Shown in pieces: positions 44,706 to 56,390 of a DNA stretch of 64,000 bases (position 1 is the stretch's first letter; each line of letters opens with the position of its first letter). The notes beneath the pieces are model-generated. The model did no database searches, was not told the origin of the DNA, and saw nothing but the letters and a program-made list of their open reading frames with translations. The stretch is from NCBI GenBank assembly GCA_030267565.1, contig BRXU01000015.1, positions 805,001-869,000 on the forward strand. Reading direction: 5' to 3'. The position numbers and the translations under genes are program-made. Origin of the DNA: Pleodorina starrii. Lineage: Eukaryota; Chlorophyta; Chlorophyceae; Chlamydomonadales; Volvocaceae.

Positions 44706-46196
44706 GGGAAGGAAACGAGGAAGAAGTCAGGGCGCCGCGCTTGCTTGGCCCCCCGCTCCGGCCTCCGGACCGCATGTTGTGGTTCCGGAGCCGTCTTGAG
44801 GCGCCTGCCTTGCCTTGCCTTGCCTGTCCGATCGGTGTGCTGATCCTGGGCACCCGATATCAGCCAACCGACACCCTGCGGCTGGCCTCCTGCTCGACTT
44901 TTGATGGGTTTGCTTCAGGGCGGTGCTTGCGTGCGTGGTGTTGCTGCCGGATGCGGGCGGGCGGAGGCGCACCGACCGGCGGAGGCGCACCGCTTGATGG
45001 CTGTTGTTGTTCGGAATGTATGTATTCTGGTCAGGTGTCCTGGCGGTGTGCTGGTAGGCGGTCATAGGGTCATGGGGGTACAGCGCATGGCACTGCTACC
45101 AGCTGGCCCCCGACCCGGGGTGGAGACAACGGTGAAGTGCGTTTCGCGGGTGCGGAGCCGAGCCGCCTCCCCCCCCCCTCAGCGTTCCAACTTGCGTCAC
45201 AAGTGGGGGTGTCAAGTGCAGCTAATCTGTTCGGACGGCCACAGGAATTCGCTGCAAGCCCCCGTCACAGGGATTTGCTGCCGGACGTCTAACAGTTCGA
45301 ATAACCCTGGTAAATTAAACAAGCGACAGCCCATCCTGATGTCACGGTTCGTGCCCTCCCTTTTGTCAACCGCATAGGGTACATGAGCGCGTGCGCGTTA
45401 TTATTATACCGGTATCAGCCGTTTTACAGAGGACCTAAATGATCACCTGTGCTGCTGTGCACGCGCACCTGTCGTTCTTGTTGGCCACGATGAATAAAAT
45501 GTGTGTGTGTTACATGGTTGGGGGTGCGTGCCCCTCTCACGAACAAAAAACCATACGAGCCGAGGGCCAAAGGGGGCGAAAACGCCAAAAATCACGGCAG
45601 TGAAAAGCCGCACACGATGCGGGAAATGTCCGGACACCGGCCCCTCACTAAGCACCAGGGCGCCGCCGCCCGGCTTCGCAAGCCTAAAGTCGATAAAATA
45701 GCTTAATTGGTCGCTAGAATCGTTCCAAGGCCGACCCCCATGTCCTCTATCCTGCCGTACTTGAGCGATCCATACACACGAGCGAACACACTCGTGGGAC
45801 CCCGCGAGTGCCACACCTGCACGGCAACCCCCATCCCTCCGCACAATCCAACCCATCACATTGCGACTCATTGCGAAATCCTGCCGGTCAGAGCACATCA
45901 TTGTTGTCCATCCATCACTAAGCATGGCTGCCCATCCATATGAATCGCCATTGGATCAGACCGAAACGACACAAGCCACCCCCACGCTGTGCTGCCGTGC
46001 AGTATGGCGCCCAGTTACCCCCGACGCGTGTGGGTCTATACGTACAGGTATATACATTGAGGAACTAGTGTTATATGTAAGGCGCTCAGGCCGCCCCCTT
46101 CGCAACCGTAAACGCGCGTAGTAACATGTTTCTCAGGCCGTGAACCTCGTAGACTCGGTGCACGAAGGAGTACGCCCCCCCCCCATTCGCCGTCTA
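44706..46196. other. Convergent intergenic region
   Basis: Lies between the stop of the zinc-ribbon gene (+) and the stop of the small zinc protein (-), so it holds both 3' ends. No gene is seen apart from the LINE remnant at 45500-45610. TGTAA, the usual volvocine poly(A) signal, occurs near 46076, far from the + strand stop. Confidence 0.5.
45500..45610 (-). mobile_element. LINE 3' end remnant, second copy
   Basis: The reverse complement matches the last 100 bp of 26400-26785: CCCTCGGCTCGTATGG, TTTTTTGTTC, GAGAGGGGCACGCACCCCCA, ATGTAACACACACA. Two such ends on different strands support a dispersed retroelement family. Confidence 0.6.
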
Positions 46197-46668
46197 TCAG
46201 TTGCCGGTGGTGTTGGCCGAACGCGCAGGGACCTTGGTACCCGCCCAGTCGCCGCGCTCGTTGTTCGGCTTGGACTTGGGATTCTTCCCGCAAGCCCCGC
46301 ACTTGACAAGCGACGCCATCTTGCCTTTGAAGTCGCCGTGAAGGCAAGCCGCACAGTACCTGGAAATCATCAATTTTAGCATGGAAATTGATATATTTAG
46401 GCCGCAGCTCGATGGGATGAGCATTGTGCAGCGGAGGACACATGGCATGCAGACCGACAGCATCGGACCAGCGTCAGAGATGCCACCAACGCCTTGACGT
46501 GTCTATAAGTATCTTATACGTATAATCAACCCTTTTCATGGCGTCGACGACACAATAACCCACACATGTTCAGTTGCCGTTCACTGCCATGTCGACTCAC
46601 CGAGTCCCGCAGTGCAAGCACTTCAGGTTTGTAGACGGGCCATCAGAAAGGCAGTAAAAGTTACACAT
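46197..46668 (-). CDS. Small Cys-rich (zinc-ribbon-like) protein, 76 residues
   Basis: Two exons, 46668-46601 and 46359-46197; CG at the end of the first joins G of the second (Arg). The start is the only in-frame ATG (MCNFYCLSDG). Eight cysteines include KCLHCGTRYCAAC and KCGACG, giving a CxxC-x4-CxxC block and a second CxxC, as in metal-binding ribbons. The C-terminus is polar (ERGDWAGTKVPARSANTTGN). I do not recognise a named family, and a further 5' exon cannot be excluded. Confidence 0.6.
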
Positions 46669-47404
46669 TTTGTCCTCTGGTGATTGTTGGCTTGCTGGGA
46701 TGTTTGTCGGTAAGGGTAAGGAAGCAGTGATGAAAACCTGCCGGAAACTAGTTGATACCACCTTTTGCAAGACGGAATAATTGAGCTCATACAACGTGAG
46801 AGGTATTTGTTCGTTAAATAAATTTTCTGCACCCTATTATGGGACACCCCGTATTATGTCACTGTGTGTGACATGGGTAGTGGGTGATTTATATTTGTAA
46901 GTTGCATCCATAATTGGATATCCATTATATCTGAATGGGAAACATTTCTGCACCCTACTGTTTGTGCCACTGCTCAGCCCTCCATCTGGTCTGGTCCCTT
47001 TCTGTGCAACACATCTATTGGTGTGCACTCCATACATGTCTCTGTGTGTATGAGGTTTGACATTGTGCATGTTCAGCTCATTTGGTGGAAGAGGGCAAGC
47101 CTCTTTACCTTGTGGTTGTGAGTTCTATCTGAGCCCCTCACTGGGCAATGTATGTCTTTATCAGCAAGTACACCAGGTTTGCATGAACGTAGGCCAATGG
47201 TTTGTTGGCAATTTTGAACAGGGTGGTAAGTCTTTGCTGCGGTGGGCAACTGCAGTGTTCAGCACCAGATCGGTGACCCTGCCGTAGAATGGGGTAATTC
47301 GTGCAGGGGGGAATTTGCGCAAATTCGCACAACTTCACACGAATTCGATATATTCAATTCTGTTCCATTGCCAATATACTTACGTTCTACTTAAATCTCT
47401 CCTA

Positions 47405-47945
47405 CACTGCCGGGGCGGCGCACCGTCCGCAGGAGACGGTGCCGCGCTGCAGCAGCTGTCCGGCCCCCTCTGTGCTGCAGCTGCTGCTCTCCTGCACTGC
47501 CGGGGCGGCGCACCGTCCGCAGGAGACGGTGCCGCGCTGCAGCAGCTGTCCGGCCCCCTCTGCGCTGCAGCTGCTGCTCTCCTGCCCTGCCGGGGCGGCG
47601 CACCGTCCGCAGGAGACGGTGCCGCGCTGCAGCAGCTGTCCGGCCCCCTCTGCGCTGCAGCTGCTGCTCTCCTGCACTGCCGGGGCGGCGCACCGTCCGC
47701 AGGAGACGGTGCCGCGCTGCAGCAGCTGTCCGGCCCCCTCTGCGCTGCAGCTGCTGCTCTCCTGCACTGCCGGGGCGGCGCACCGTCCGCAGGAGACGGT
47801 GCCGCGCTGCAGCAGCTGTCCGGCCCCCTCTGCGCTGCAGCTGCTGCTCTCCTGCACTGCCGGGGCGGCGCACCGTCCGCAGGAGACGGTGCCGCGCTGC
47901 AGCAGCTGTCCGGCCCCCTCTGCGCTGCAGCTGCTGTCCTCCTCT
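47405..47945. repeat. 90 bp minisatellite, six near-identical units
   Basis: The unit containing GGCGGCGCACCGTCCGCAGG and CTGCAGCAGCTGTCC recurs at exactly 90 bp steps from 47411, with only one or two base changes among units. Because 90 is a multiple of three, several frames stay open on both strands; these are not counted as genes. Confidence 0.95.
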
Positions 47946-48625
47946 GCTCTCCTGCACTGCCGGGGCGCCGCGCTGCTGCTACACAGACCCTAAAACCCTG
48001 CACTGCTGCTCCCGTGCCCGTTTTCCCCGAGCCCCCTGTTCCCCGAGCCCCCTATGCCCCGAGCCCCCTGTGCCCCGAAGGCATACGCCTCCGAGGGCGT
48101 ACGCCTCCACATCTACGCCGCGTGTTTGTGTTTTGTGACTTGGACAGCAATGAACGAACTCGAAGTTGTGGTTTGACTGGGGCACAAATTCGGCAAGTCC
48201 TTACAATTAAACCCCACAGAACACCAGCAACATCATCTAGGGGATTTGTTGCAGTCTCACTTGTAGACAGTACGTGCGCGGGTATGGGTGTGGGCGGGTT
48301 ATCCGCCCTTGCCGAAGGGGGGGGGGCGGTGGGTGGGTGTCAACCTTCGTACTCGCCGGTTTCACTGCCGGGCGTTAACCGGGCCCGCCAGTAAATTCGC
48401 CTTGATTCCTTCTTTCTGATCGTATACCCTGCTTGTAAGGAAGTTCAGGCTGGTAACAAAACATCCTTCCAACGCGATCTTGCCCCGAATTTGCACAAAT
48501 TTGCAAGGCTTTTTATGCCGTAGGTTCCAAAAATTTCGCGGCCTTCGGCCGCGCAGTTTACCCATTCCCCATTCTAGGTAATTAACGGTCTTTGGATCAC
48601 CCCATAATTTGCGCAATTTGCCGAT

Positions 48626-48708
48626 AGCACTCAACTTAACCCGTACGGATTTAGTGGGGCCCCGCCCTTTTTCCGGCTTCAAGGAAGCCGACACCAACCC
48701 CTTGTCAG
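48626..48708. repeat. Dispersed 80 bp repeat, copy b
   Basis: Same orientation and nearly the same sequence as 10017-10098 (GGGGCCCCGCCCTTTTTCCGG, then CTTCAAGGAAGCCGACACCA). Confidence 0.7.
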
Positions 48709-50818
48709 CGGACAATTCTAGTGGGTTGCTGCGCTGCATACCGCACCTGACGTTGTTAAAAGCAAACGAAAGGACAGCCCAAACGACCAGCGAATCTACC
48801 CGGCGGGTTTAAACTGGTTTGGATCGAACATCGACCCTTATCGACGAACGGCTACTCAGCGGCTGACCGGCGTCCCTGGCACAGGAAAAGTAATTTCTAG
48901 AGAAGCTCTTTGACGGCTGAGAGGAGAGTGGCGGCTTGGAAATCTCCTGGATGAGTGGTGTTCCGATTGTTCCTGCAGGCGCTCGCAGCTCGTCGCCTCG
49001 CTCCAAAAGGCCAGCCAGGGCCTGCCAGGGTAGCCTGGGGCTCAGGATAGTCCTCACGGAGAAGGGCCTTGTCAGCTACCTATGACCAGCCTGATAGCTC
49101 TGGTTTGGTGTGTGTGTGTGGGAGGTGGGAGGTGGGAGGGCCTTTCTTCCTTGCAGCTGTCGGCTCATGGCAGGTCGGTATCGGTCTGTCTGGTAGGTCT
49201 GGTGCTTATCACCCGGCTTTGCCCGAGCACACCCGGCCTCCTCTTTACGGCTGATGCATCCGGATAGGCGGCCGTAACGACTGGGGCGTGCTGACTTTGC
49301 TCGGGTAGCCTGCCCTTATGCAGTGTCTGGCCACATACCTACATTCTTCGCTTACCGCGCGCTTTCTGTGGTTGCGATCATGAGGCCCTACCTGTTAGGG
49401 GTTGGTACGCCCCAGGCAGGGGCCGTTGTGGCGAACAGAGCACACATGCCCCTGGGGCCAGACAGGGCCGTGCGGCCAACGTGTGGGCCGACGCAGCCGC
49501 CCAAATCGGCAAAGCCAGGACGCGGAAAGAACCCCGTGGCCCGTGCATGTAGAACCGCCTGCCTTGAGATTTCGAAATCTTTGTTCGCACCGGATATGTT
49601 TTGGGGCATGGGGGGCATGGGGGGCCGCGGCTGGTTGCTTGGGACAGGGTGTTGCGTCGATCGACCCGCGGGTCACTCACCGTATCTGATCAGGCAACGT
49701 TTCCGTACCCAGAGGCATATCGTAGCGAAACTGATCTTTACAAAAACAACATTTTGTGACATTTATAACCTACTTGCAACCGAAAATGCCGATTTAAACC
49801 CGTCGCCCTACGCAAACGATCTGATGCGCGCGCGTGCGTCAACAGCGGCCGCCACGACACGACAACAGCGCGCCGCTCGGCTTCCATCGGCCCGCAACAG
49901 CGGCTTTCATGGGGCGTCATCGTATACCGATCCGATCGGCGTGCGTTGGAATGGCCAAGGGATCCAGGCACTTTCTGACTTCACTGTTCCAAAGGGCACC
50001 TGCGGGGCGCGGGCGTTTCAGGTCGCCTCGCCAATGCGCCGTCGTGTTCGTTTGTGGGTCCCGCGACAAACAGGCGACTGGCCCTCACCCCTCCAAAGCT
50101 CCCATGTCGGTCGCGAATGTAGGGCACCAACTTCGTAGTATTCGAGCGCTGACGCAAGCGCATGCAGACGTATGCACGAGCACACGCCTGCGGCCCCCGG
50201 CGGCGGGGACTTCGGCGGGGACTGGCAGGGGAGCAACCCGGGCAGCAGCAGACGGTCGGGCCCACACGCCACACCTCCGGGACGCAGTACGACAAACACG
50301 CGCGCATAACAACCGAGGTCTCTTGGCGTGGGCGCGCATATATAAACGAAAACAGTAAACTTGGCGGCCGTATACTGGTAGCTGCGGTCAACGGTTCACT
50401 CGTGTCCAAGAATGGCGCTGGGAAATCGGCAGCGGTTGCTCGGGGGTGCCGGCCGAAACAACCCCAAAGGGGTCCTGCCGAGTATAACATTCGACTTGCA
50501 CAACAGCCGACCGGGAAATGCCTCGACGGCAGTTCATATTCCCACTCACTCGCTCGCTCTTGCACCGCTGCTCGTGCAACACTGTCCCTGACCCTTCTGT
50601 TGCCTGACCTACCGTAAGGATTGCTGCATCACGACCTCCCCCCGTTCAGATACGCGCGCACGCGCTCACGCAACGCAACGCGTGGGATGTACTGCAGCGG
50701 CACACCCCGCCGTCATGTCGCACACTAACGCGCCGTACACAGGAAAACTTGATCAACGCCCCCAGAGTCAAGATCAATAAGCCAATATAAAAGATCACTG
50801 CGGCGGCCATCACAGCAG

Positions 50819-50908
50819 CGGTTGGTTGGCCCGGACAGCAGCGCTGACGGGCGAGGCGTCACAGCAGACGCCTCGCCCGTCAGCGCTGCTGTCCGGGCCA
50901 ACCAACCG
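50819..50908. repeat. Perfect hairpin, 41 bp arms and 8-base loop
   Basis: 50819-50859 is the exact reverse complement of 50868-50908; the loop is CACAGCAG. It lies about 175 bp beyond the stop codon of the b561 gene in the direction of its transcription, so it may lie in its 3' UTR or terminator region. Confidence 0.95.
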
Positions 50909-51082
50909 TCGCTATGTACAAGCCCGGCCGCTGCTCGGTACCTACCAACCAATAAGCTTAAGTCACCGCATCCAGGCGACAACAACGCATGGATCCGCAT
51001 CACAGATCAAGAACTAGAGAGCCAACCATGACAACTCGGCCTCCCAGCCCCACGCCGTTACGCCCGCCTCGGCTCCAGAAGC

Positions 51083-52748
51083 TCAGCTTGCCTTGACCTT
51101 GCTGGTGACCCCGCCTGGCAGCAAGCTCAGCTTGGCCCGGCTCAGCGTCAGCAGCAGCATCAGGCCCAGCAGGCCCACCAACCCGTACTTGCCGTACACA
51201 TCGGTCTTGAAGCCCGCGTAGCCGCGCCATACGGCGGTGCCGTGGGCAGCCAGAACCGCCGCAAAGATGAGGTAGCCGTTGAGCCGATGAAACTTGATGT
51301 ACTTGTACAGCGACGGTACGGTGTTCATGGCGCCGCCGCCAAACACTGTACCGCGTATAATGTATGGCATATATCAGTGAAAACGGAAGCGGAAAAGGCA
51401 GCGGGGAAGGCAACAGCAGCACAACACACGTCGAACCCACGAAAAGGGAATCTTTATTTGGTGTTGACTCGGCGACAGGCGATTGTCGCGACGCAGCCCG
51501 CCGCTGCCAGGAGCACCCCGTGCCACGCCTTGTGTGGCACGCCCCAATGCATACCGGTATAGCCGCCGCCCCGACTTCCCCCTAACGCCTTGCCGCGCAT
51601 TATCCACTGCGTTACGGTGTGTGGGCCTCACAGCCCGGTCATCCCTCCGCCCCGGCTCTGGTTCTGGATGGCTGTCCATGGGTACAGCGGAGGGGAGGCC
51701 CGCCGCACGTCGCTGCGCTTGACTTATGTGAGCCATCCCGCCCCTAAAAGCGCACCGTTTGCGACGAAGAACGCGCCCGTCAGGCCGCCTGTGATGCCGT
51801 GGTAGGTGGTGAAGTGCGGCCGGCTGTGGCGCTCCTTGTTCTGCGCGCCACACACACAAGGACAGGAGGGGCGAGGGCTGCGAATGAACAGTTGGGCGGT
51901 GGGCGGTGAGGGCTATGTGCGAACGAAGGACGGCTAGCTCGCGCGTGCGCGCACGCACGCACGCAGGCGCGCTTACACGAGGGGAGGGAAGAGGTGGGGA
52001 GGCTGGAAATCTCGGTACCACGGTGTCATGGCCGTCACGGCGATGGCCGCGGGATGGGTGCGAAAACATACGTACGGCACGATCCAGCGTGCGGATTTAG
52101 CTACTTGCGACCAATGTAACGCCTTCAACGTAAGGCGCCTTCCTGTTCGACTTGGTGATGTCGGAGGCCGATGCTGTCGGAGACCGCGCATTGACGGAGG
52201 ACTAACCCACGGCCGGAACCCGCTCCGGAACCGGCTCACCAGGTAGATCGTGGCCGCCGCACCCACGAGGGAGAACAGCGCTAGCCAGTTGAAGATGGCG
52301 TGCCGGGTGACGTAAGGCTCCTTCGTGGTGCGTGACGCGGCGATCTTGCCGCGTATTCCCTGGGCAGAGGCCATGCCTGGAGCAGGGAGAGGGGCGCCGG
52401 CGGGAAGGGCCGGGCGGGTGAAAGGGGGCACCAGCAGGTGGTGTGTGGGTGTTGCGCGGGGTGACGGGATCTGCGGAAGAGCCTGGATGCAAAGCCAGAT
52501 CAGCGTTTTAACAAACCAAGAATCTCGACATCACCGCTGAATCAGCTTAAAAGGTGGATCGATTGTTGTCTCGCGCAAGGGCTTGCGCATCAAGACAGCG
52601 CAAACGTACCAAGGGTAACGAACACAATGAACAGATTCGCACAGATCGGGTGCCATGTGTACAGTGCATTTAACGATAGCTGGCTGACGACAAGTACGTT
52701 ATAGAGGACAACGCCCGCGTACGCGAGGCCCAGGAGCGGAAGCAGCAT
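51083..52748 (-). CDS. Cytochrome b561-domain membrane protein
   Basis: Four exons, 52748-52610, 52376-52240, 51840-51756 and 51345-51083: 624 nt, 207 residues plus stop, with all junctions in phase. The helices carry the His pattern expected of b561-type electron carriers: LYTWHPICANLF, YVTRHAIFNW, RPHFTTYHGITGG, FHRLNGYL and LAAHGTAVW. There are about five to six hydrophobic segments. Length and layout resemble the short CYB561D-type proteins, which pass electrons across a membrane, often from ascorbate. Which His residues bind haem cannot be set without an alignment. The C-terminus is Lys-containing and probably cytosolic. Divergent from the gene at 52964. Confidence 0.75.
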
Positions 52749-52963
52749 CTTCACTTTGCTCGAACGCCTGTCAAAATCGCGCAGCACCAATAGACGTGCG
52801 AATCGCTTGTAGTGAGCAGTGAGTGCGCGACCTTCCTCGCGACTGTTTTGCCGTACCAGTAGTGACGTCAGCGGAAGCCGTTACATGTCAAAAGCATTTC
52901 ATTTTGTCCATTTACAACTTGAGTGAGTTTTTAATTACTAGGTTACTAACATAGGTGCTAACA
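52749..52963. promoter_or_regulatory. Short shared promoter region of two divergent genes
   Basis: Only 215 bp separate the start codon of the b561 gene (-) and that of the 109-residue protein (+). Both 5' UTRs and promoters must fit here, which suggests a bidirectional promoter. TGACGTCA occurs at about 52863-52870. Confidence 0.45.
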
Positions 52964-53591
52964 ATGGACGTACTTACTTCGTCGGCACTCCGAAAGTCGC
53001 CTCTGTTGTCGCGTGGGCGAGCTGCCCGAAGGCATCCTCTTGTACCGCTCGCATCGTCAATAGGTCATCAGCGCTCAGAGCCACCCAAGGCCACGGTTAC
53101 GCTGACCAGCTTGAACCCACGGAGCTCCGAAACAGAACTCGTGCTGGTGAGGGCCATGGGAGCATAGGTAGAAGGAAACAAAGCAGCTCCCAGATCCCTG
53201 TAACCGCACTTGCTTAATGCCCGCAATTTCCACACACGCTGCCTAGGACCAAGCCCAACAAGACCTAACGGAGCTGTGCAAGACGGAGGAAGGCCTAGAG
53301 TGCTGGAAGGTGCGACAAGCCGACAACCCTTCACGCACATCCTGCTGACAAGCAACCGCTCCTCGAGCCTCACGGGAAAACGTCCCTCACGCTCCTCATC
53401 TTAACCTGTGACTTGCGCCGCGCCGCGCCTCGCCGCGCCTGCAGGCGCTGGGCTACTTCGTCACAAAGCGGCAGCAGCTGGAGCAGCACTGCAACTTGGA
53501 GCTGGACGAGGGGGAGCACGACCCGCAGGCCTGCACGTCCCTGAACGGCCTGGAGAAGTTCGTCCGGGAGCAGATGTCGGCTGGGTGGTGA
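52964..53591 (+). CDS. Small protein of unknown function, possible organelle-targeting N-terminus
   Basis: Two exons, 52964-53146 and 53445-53591: 109 residues plus TGA, joined in phase 0 (GTGAGG donor, CTGCAG acceptor). The first 55 residues are rich in Ser, Arg and Pro (SSALRKSPLLSRGRAARRHP), as in transit peptides. The second exon encodes an amphipathic, acidic part with two cysteines (EQHCNLELDEGEHDPQACTS). Family not recognised. Confidence 0.5.
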
Positions 53592-53964
53592 GCCCCGGGG
53601 CGGCGCCCGCCCGGGGGTTATAGGACGGGCTTCGGCTGCTCTCGTGGCGTCCACGCGCGGCGTTCATGCTGCGGGCACGGAAGGAGCCAACCGCTTGCCC
53701 GCACGAGGGCGCGGCATGAGGGCGCAAGGCTCGCCGTTACGAGGCAGCGGCGGGGCCGAGCTTAGCAGGAAGAAGACAGACACGGGGTAAAATGTACCGC
53801 ATCCGAGGTTCCCTCCCTGACGAAGCTCCTCTGTCTCCCAACCGCCGCGCGCTTCCTTCGCTGCACAAGTTGGCTGGCGGTATGATTGCCCGCCCGCTTG
53901 CTTTCCTTCTTCGTTCATACAACAAAATCGCAGTGTACAGAATCTGCGGAGTAACCTGCTCATC
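53592..53964. other. Intergenic region between the small protein and the EF-hand gene
   Basis: Both flanking genes are on +, so this holds one 3' end and the promoter or 5' UTR of the EF-hand gene. No element recognised. An open frame from 53792 could be an upstream exon but has no supporting motif. Confidence 0.4.
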
Positions 53965-55375
53965 ATGCAGCGCATCGAGGAGCGGCGCGCAACGGGCGGC
54001 GGCGCCTCGGCGGCGGCGGCGCCGCCGCTGCCCGCCATGACCGAGAAGGAGTTGCACGCCAAGGCGTGCTTGATCAGGCTATTCCATGCGCTAGACACGA
54101 ACGGGGTGAGCTTGCGCGGGCGTGGGGGGCTTGGCGCGGGGATGGTGATCGGGGTGCCGTTTGGCAGACCAAGCACTGGGATGGGGTGAGGCTAGGCCGG
54201 CAGGATGGGCAGCTGGCCTGCCCCCTTGTCGGCGACTCCGTGACCCAGGAGGTGCTCTTTTGTAGTGCCGGCCGGGGCATAGCATCTAACTGCTCGTGGG
54301 TCCTGCGTGAATCACAATGTCAGGTACTGTTTTTTCCTGTTCAAACATAATCTTCCCATCTTCCAACCGTCTCGCAGGACGGCGAGATCGGCATGCTTGA
54401 GTTCCAGGACGGGATGGAGGCGCTGGGTGCCGTACTCACGGAGGACGACATGCGCCAGATCAGCGACGCCCTTGACAACGGCAGAAACCAAATGGATATC
54501 GACGAGTGAGTTGCCGTACCGCACCATGTCGCGGAGGTGGGGTGACGGAGAGAGGGAGCCGGGGAGAGCAATACCGGGTGTTCAGCGTGCTGGCGAAATG
54601 CATGTGGGGCGTGTGGGCTTGTGCACGTGGGCGGGGCCGCGGGGTTGCGCCGCCCCGCGCCTCGGTGTTTTTTTCTGTCTGTCTGACCCTAAATGGGCCC
54701 AGGACAATAACCCACCAGCCCGTGAGTCGCTTCATTGGGGCGCGGCTTGTGCGGATCGCGGATCGCCTGGGCCTGTGTGTGGTCAGGCTCACTATCGCCC
54801 AAGTCCCACCGGCGCTGCTGCAAAGAACGAACGAACGGATGTCGTCATCCTCGTTTCGAGGACAGCACCGAACGGGCGCTCCACTCCAACGCTAACGACA
54901 TCCGAGCATCCGTAACCCGCCATCAAAATCCGGGTTGTGAGGCCTTCCCTGGTTCCCTCGCTTTCCGCGCAACACACTTCCCACTCCATATTACCGGTAT
55001 TACATGCGCGACGATCCGTCTCGAAACAATCACACGGCGCCCCGAGCTTGAATGCAAACCTTCGCACGTGGGCCGGCCGCCGGGCGCGCCCCACATACCG
55101 TCCACCGGCCTGCCGGCCGGCATCGGCTTCCACCTGCGCCGCATTCTCTGTTGATCCCATCCATCCATCCATCGAATGCACGCCGAGCATTGCCCACTTC
55201 TGCCGTCGCATACCCTACCTTACCCTACCCGCCGCCCCTTACACGCAGGTTCGTAGAGGTCATGCAAGCCAGTCCGGTGCTGCACGGCGTTGCGATGGGG
55301 GACGACTCCAACTTCCTGCGTCACGCCGCCCACGTGCACGGCCACCACGCGGGGCCGGCGTCGGCCAAGGCTTAA
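53965..55375 (+). CDS. EF-hand calcium-binding protein
   Basis: Three exons, 53965-54105, 54378-54505 and 55249-55375: 131 residues plus TAA, in phase. After an Ala-rich N-terminus, the first EF loop is split by intron 1 and reads DTNGDGEIGMLE, with all ligand positions filled (D1, N3, D5, E7, E12). A second loop, DNGRNQMDIDEF, has Asn at position 5 and Phe rather than Glu at 12, so it is probably weak or non-binding. The C-terminus is His-rich (HAAHVHGHHAG). A likely calcium sensor; the target is unknown. A TGTAA poly(A) signal lies at 55461, 86 bp after the stop. Convergent with the SprT-like gene. Confidence 0.75.
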
Positions 55376-56390
55376 TGTCATGTCTCCTGTGTTGGGCCCG
55401 AATGCCCACACATCGCATTCGGAAAGGATTTGATGGGTCGCCTATACTACTGGACGGCCGTGTAACCCATTAATGGCATGCAAGTCAATGAAGTCATGCA
55501 TAGCGGATCCCGTTAATTGTCGGCTGCCAGACGGCGCTCCCGGCGCTCCACGCCGAATTTTGGTTATGGTCGGCAATTCGACTGTAGCGGGATCATAGCA
55601 TTTTGAACGTCATGATCTGCCGTCTAACTACATATTAAGGTTACGAGGGTCGTTGTCGTTGGTCGGTTGGGGTTCCCCGGCGGTTGTTACCTGTTGGCGC
55701 GAGCCCTGGTGATTGGCACTGCGGCCGCGGATATCCTTCTTGCACATGCGTATCGTTTCAATCCCTCACATTGCACCGCACCGCCATTGTGGCCCAATCG
55801 GACAAGCCCGACGTCCAGCGAGGGCGTGACGGATTTTCAAGCGCGGACAACTGTCGTACATTTGACGTCGTACGGTTAAGACAAGACGCCGGGCATGGAC
55901 GATGATGTCGGCGTGTCGCAGCGACTGAGAGTGTGAGAACCCGGCTGGCGCGATTGCCAACTGTTGGGCTTGAGAGTTCGCGTCGGCGGTATGGCTGTTT
56001 GGATTTCACTCCGTGGGCCGAACGGCGCTTTTGTGTGCCGGTGGCAAACTTGCGACATATATATACATCATAGGTGCCACAGGCGCCACGGGAGCGAGAG
56101 TGATCGCCATAAGAGAGGGGAATCAATAAATCAAACCCAACCCGGTGCAAGGCCAAGCGCAGCGACCGCTGACTAAAGTGCCGGGGCCGGGCTGCCTGTG
56201 CCACGCTGCCAGCAGCCCGAGCCAGACCGAGACTGGGGCCGGCCGCAACGCCAAGTTTCCCCCAGCGCGCAGCTGTAAACCGAAAGAGCGCGGATCTCCG
56301 GCCCGTCGCTTCGGCGCGGGGCAGGCAGCCATTCCTGCCTTGCCTGCCTTTTCACCTCGTTGCTCATGTGTGCCACCTCAAAAGGCCGCC
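55376..56390. other. Convergent intergenic region
   Basis: Holds the 3' ends of the EF-hand gene (+) and the SprT-like gene (-). TGTAA at 55461 suits the former. No gene recognised. Confidence 0.5.

Larger units (their letters stand above)
46669..51082. other. Repeat-rich stretch without a recognised gene
   Basis: 4.4 kb between the small zinc protein and the b561 gene. It holds a 90 bp minisatellite (47405-47945), a dispersed repeat (48626-48708) and a long hairpin (50819-50908). Open frames here, such as 49323-50138 on +, lack splice-supported structure or recognisable motifs. Part of it should be the promoter of the small zinc protein and the 3' end of the b561 gene. Confidence 0.5.

Noticed and set aside
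47987..47999. CCCTAAAACCCT, like the Chlamydomonas-type telomere repeat
   Set aside because: Only about one and a half units; no array, so likely chance.
47315..48394. 359-codon open frame through the 90 bp minisatellite
   Set aside because: It stays open because the period is a multiple of three. Frames on the opposite strand are just as open.
49323..50138. 271-codon open frame on +
   Set aside because: GC-rich DNA gives such frames often. No motif, no convincing start context, and competing frames on the other strand.
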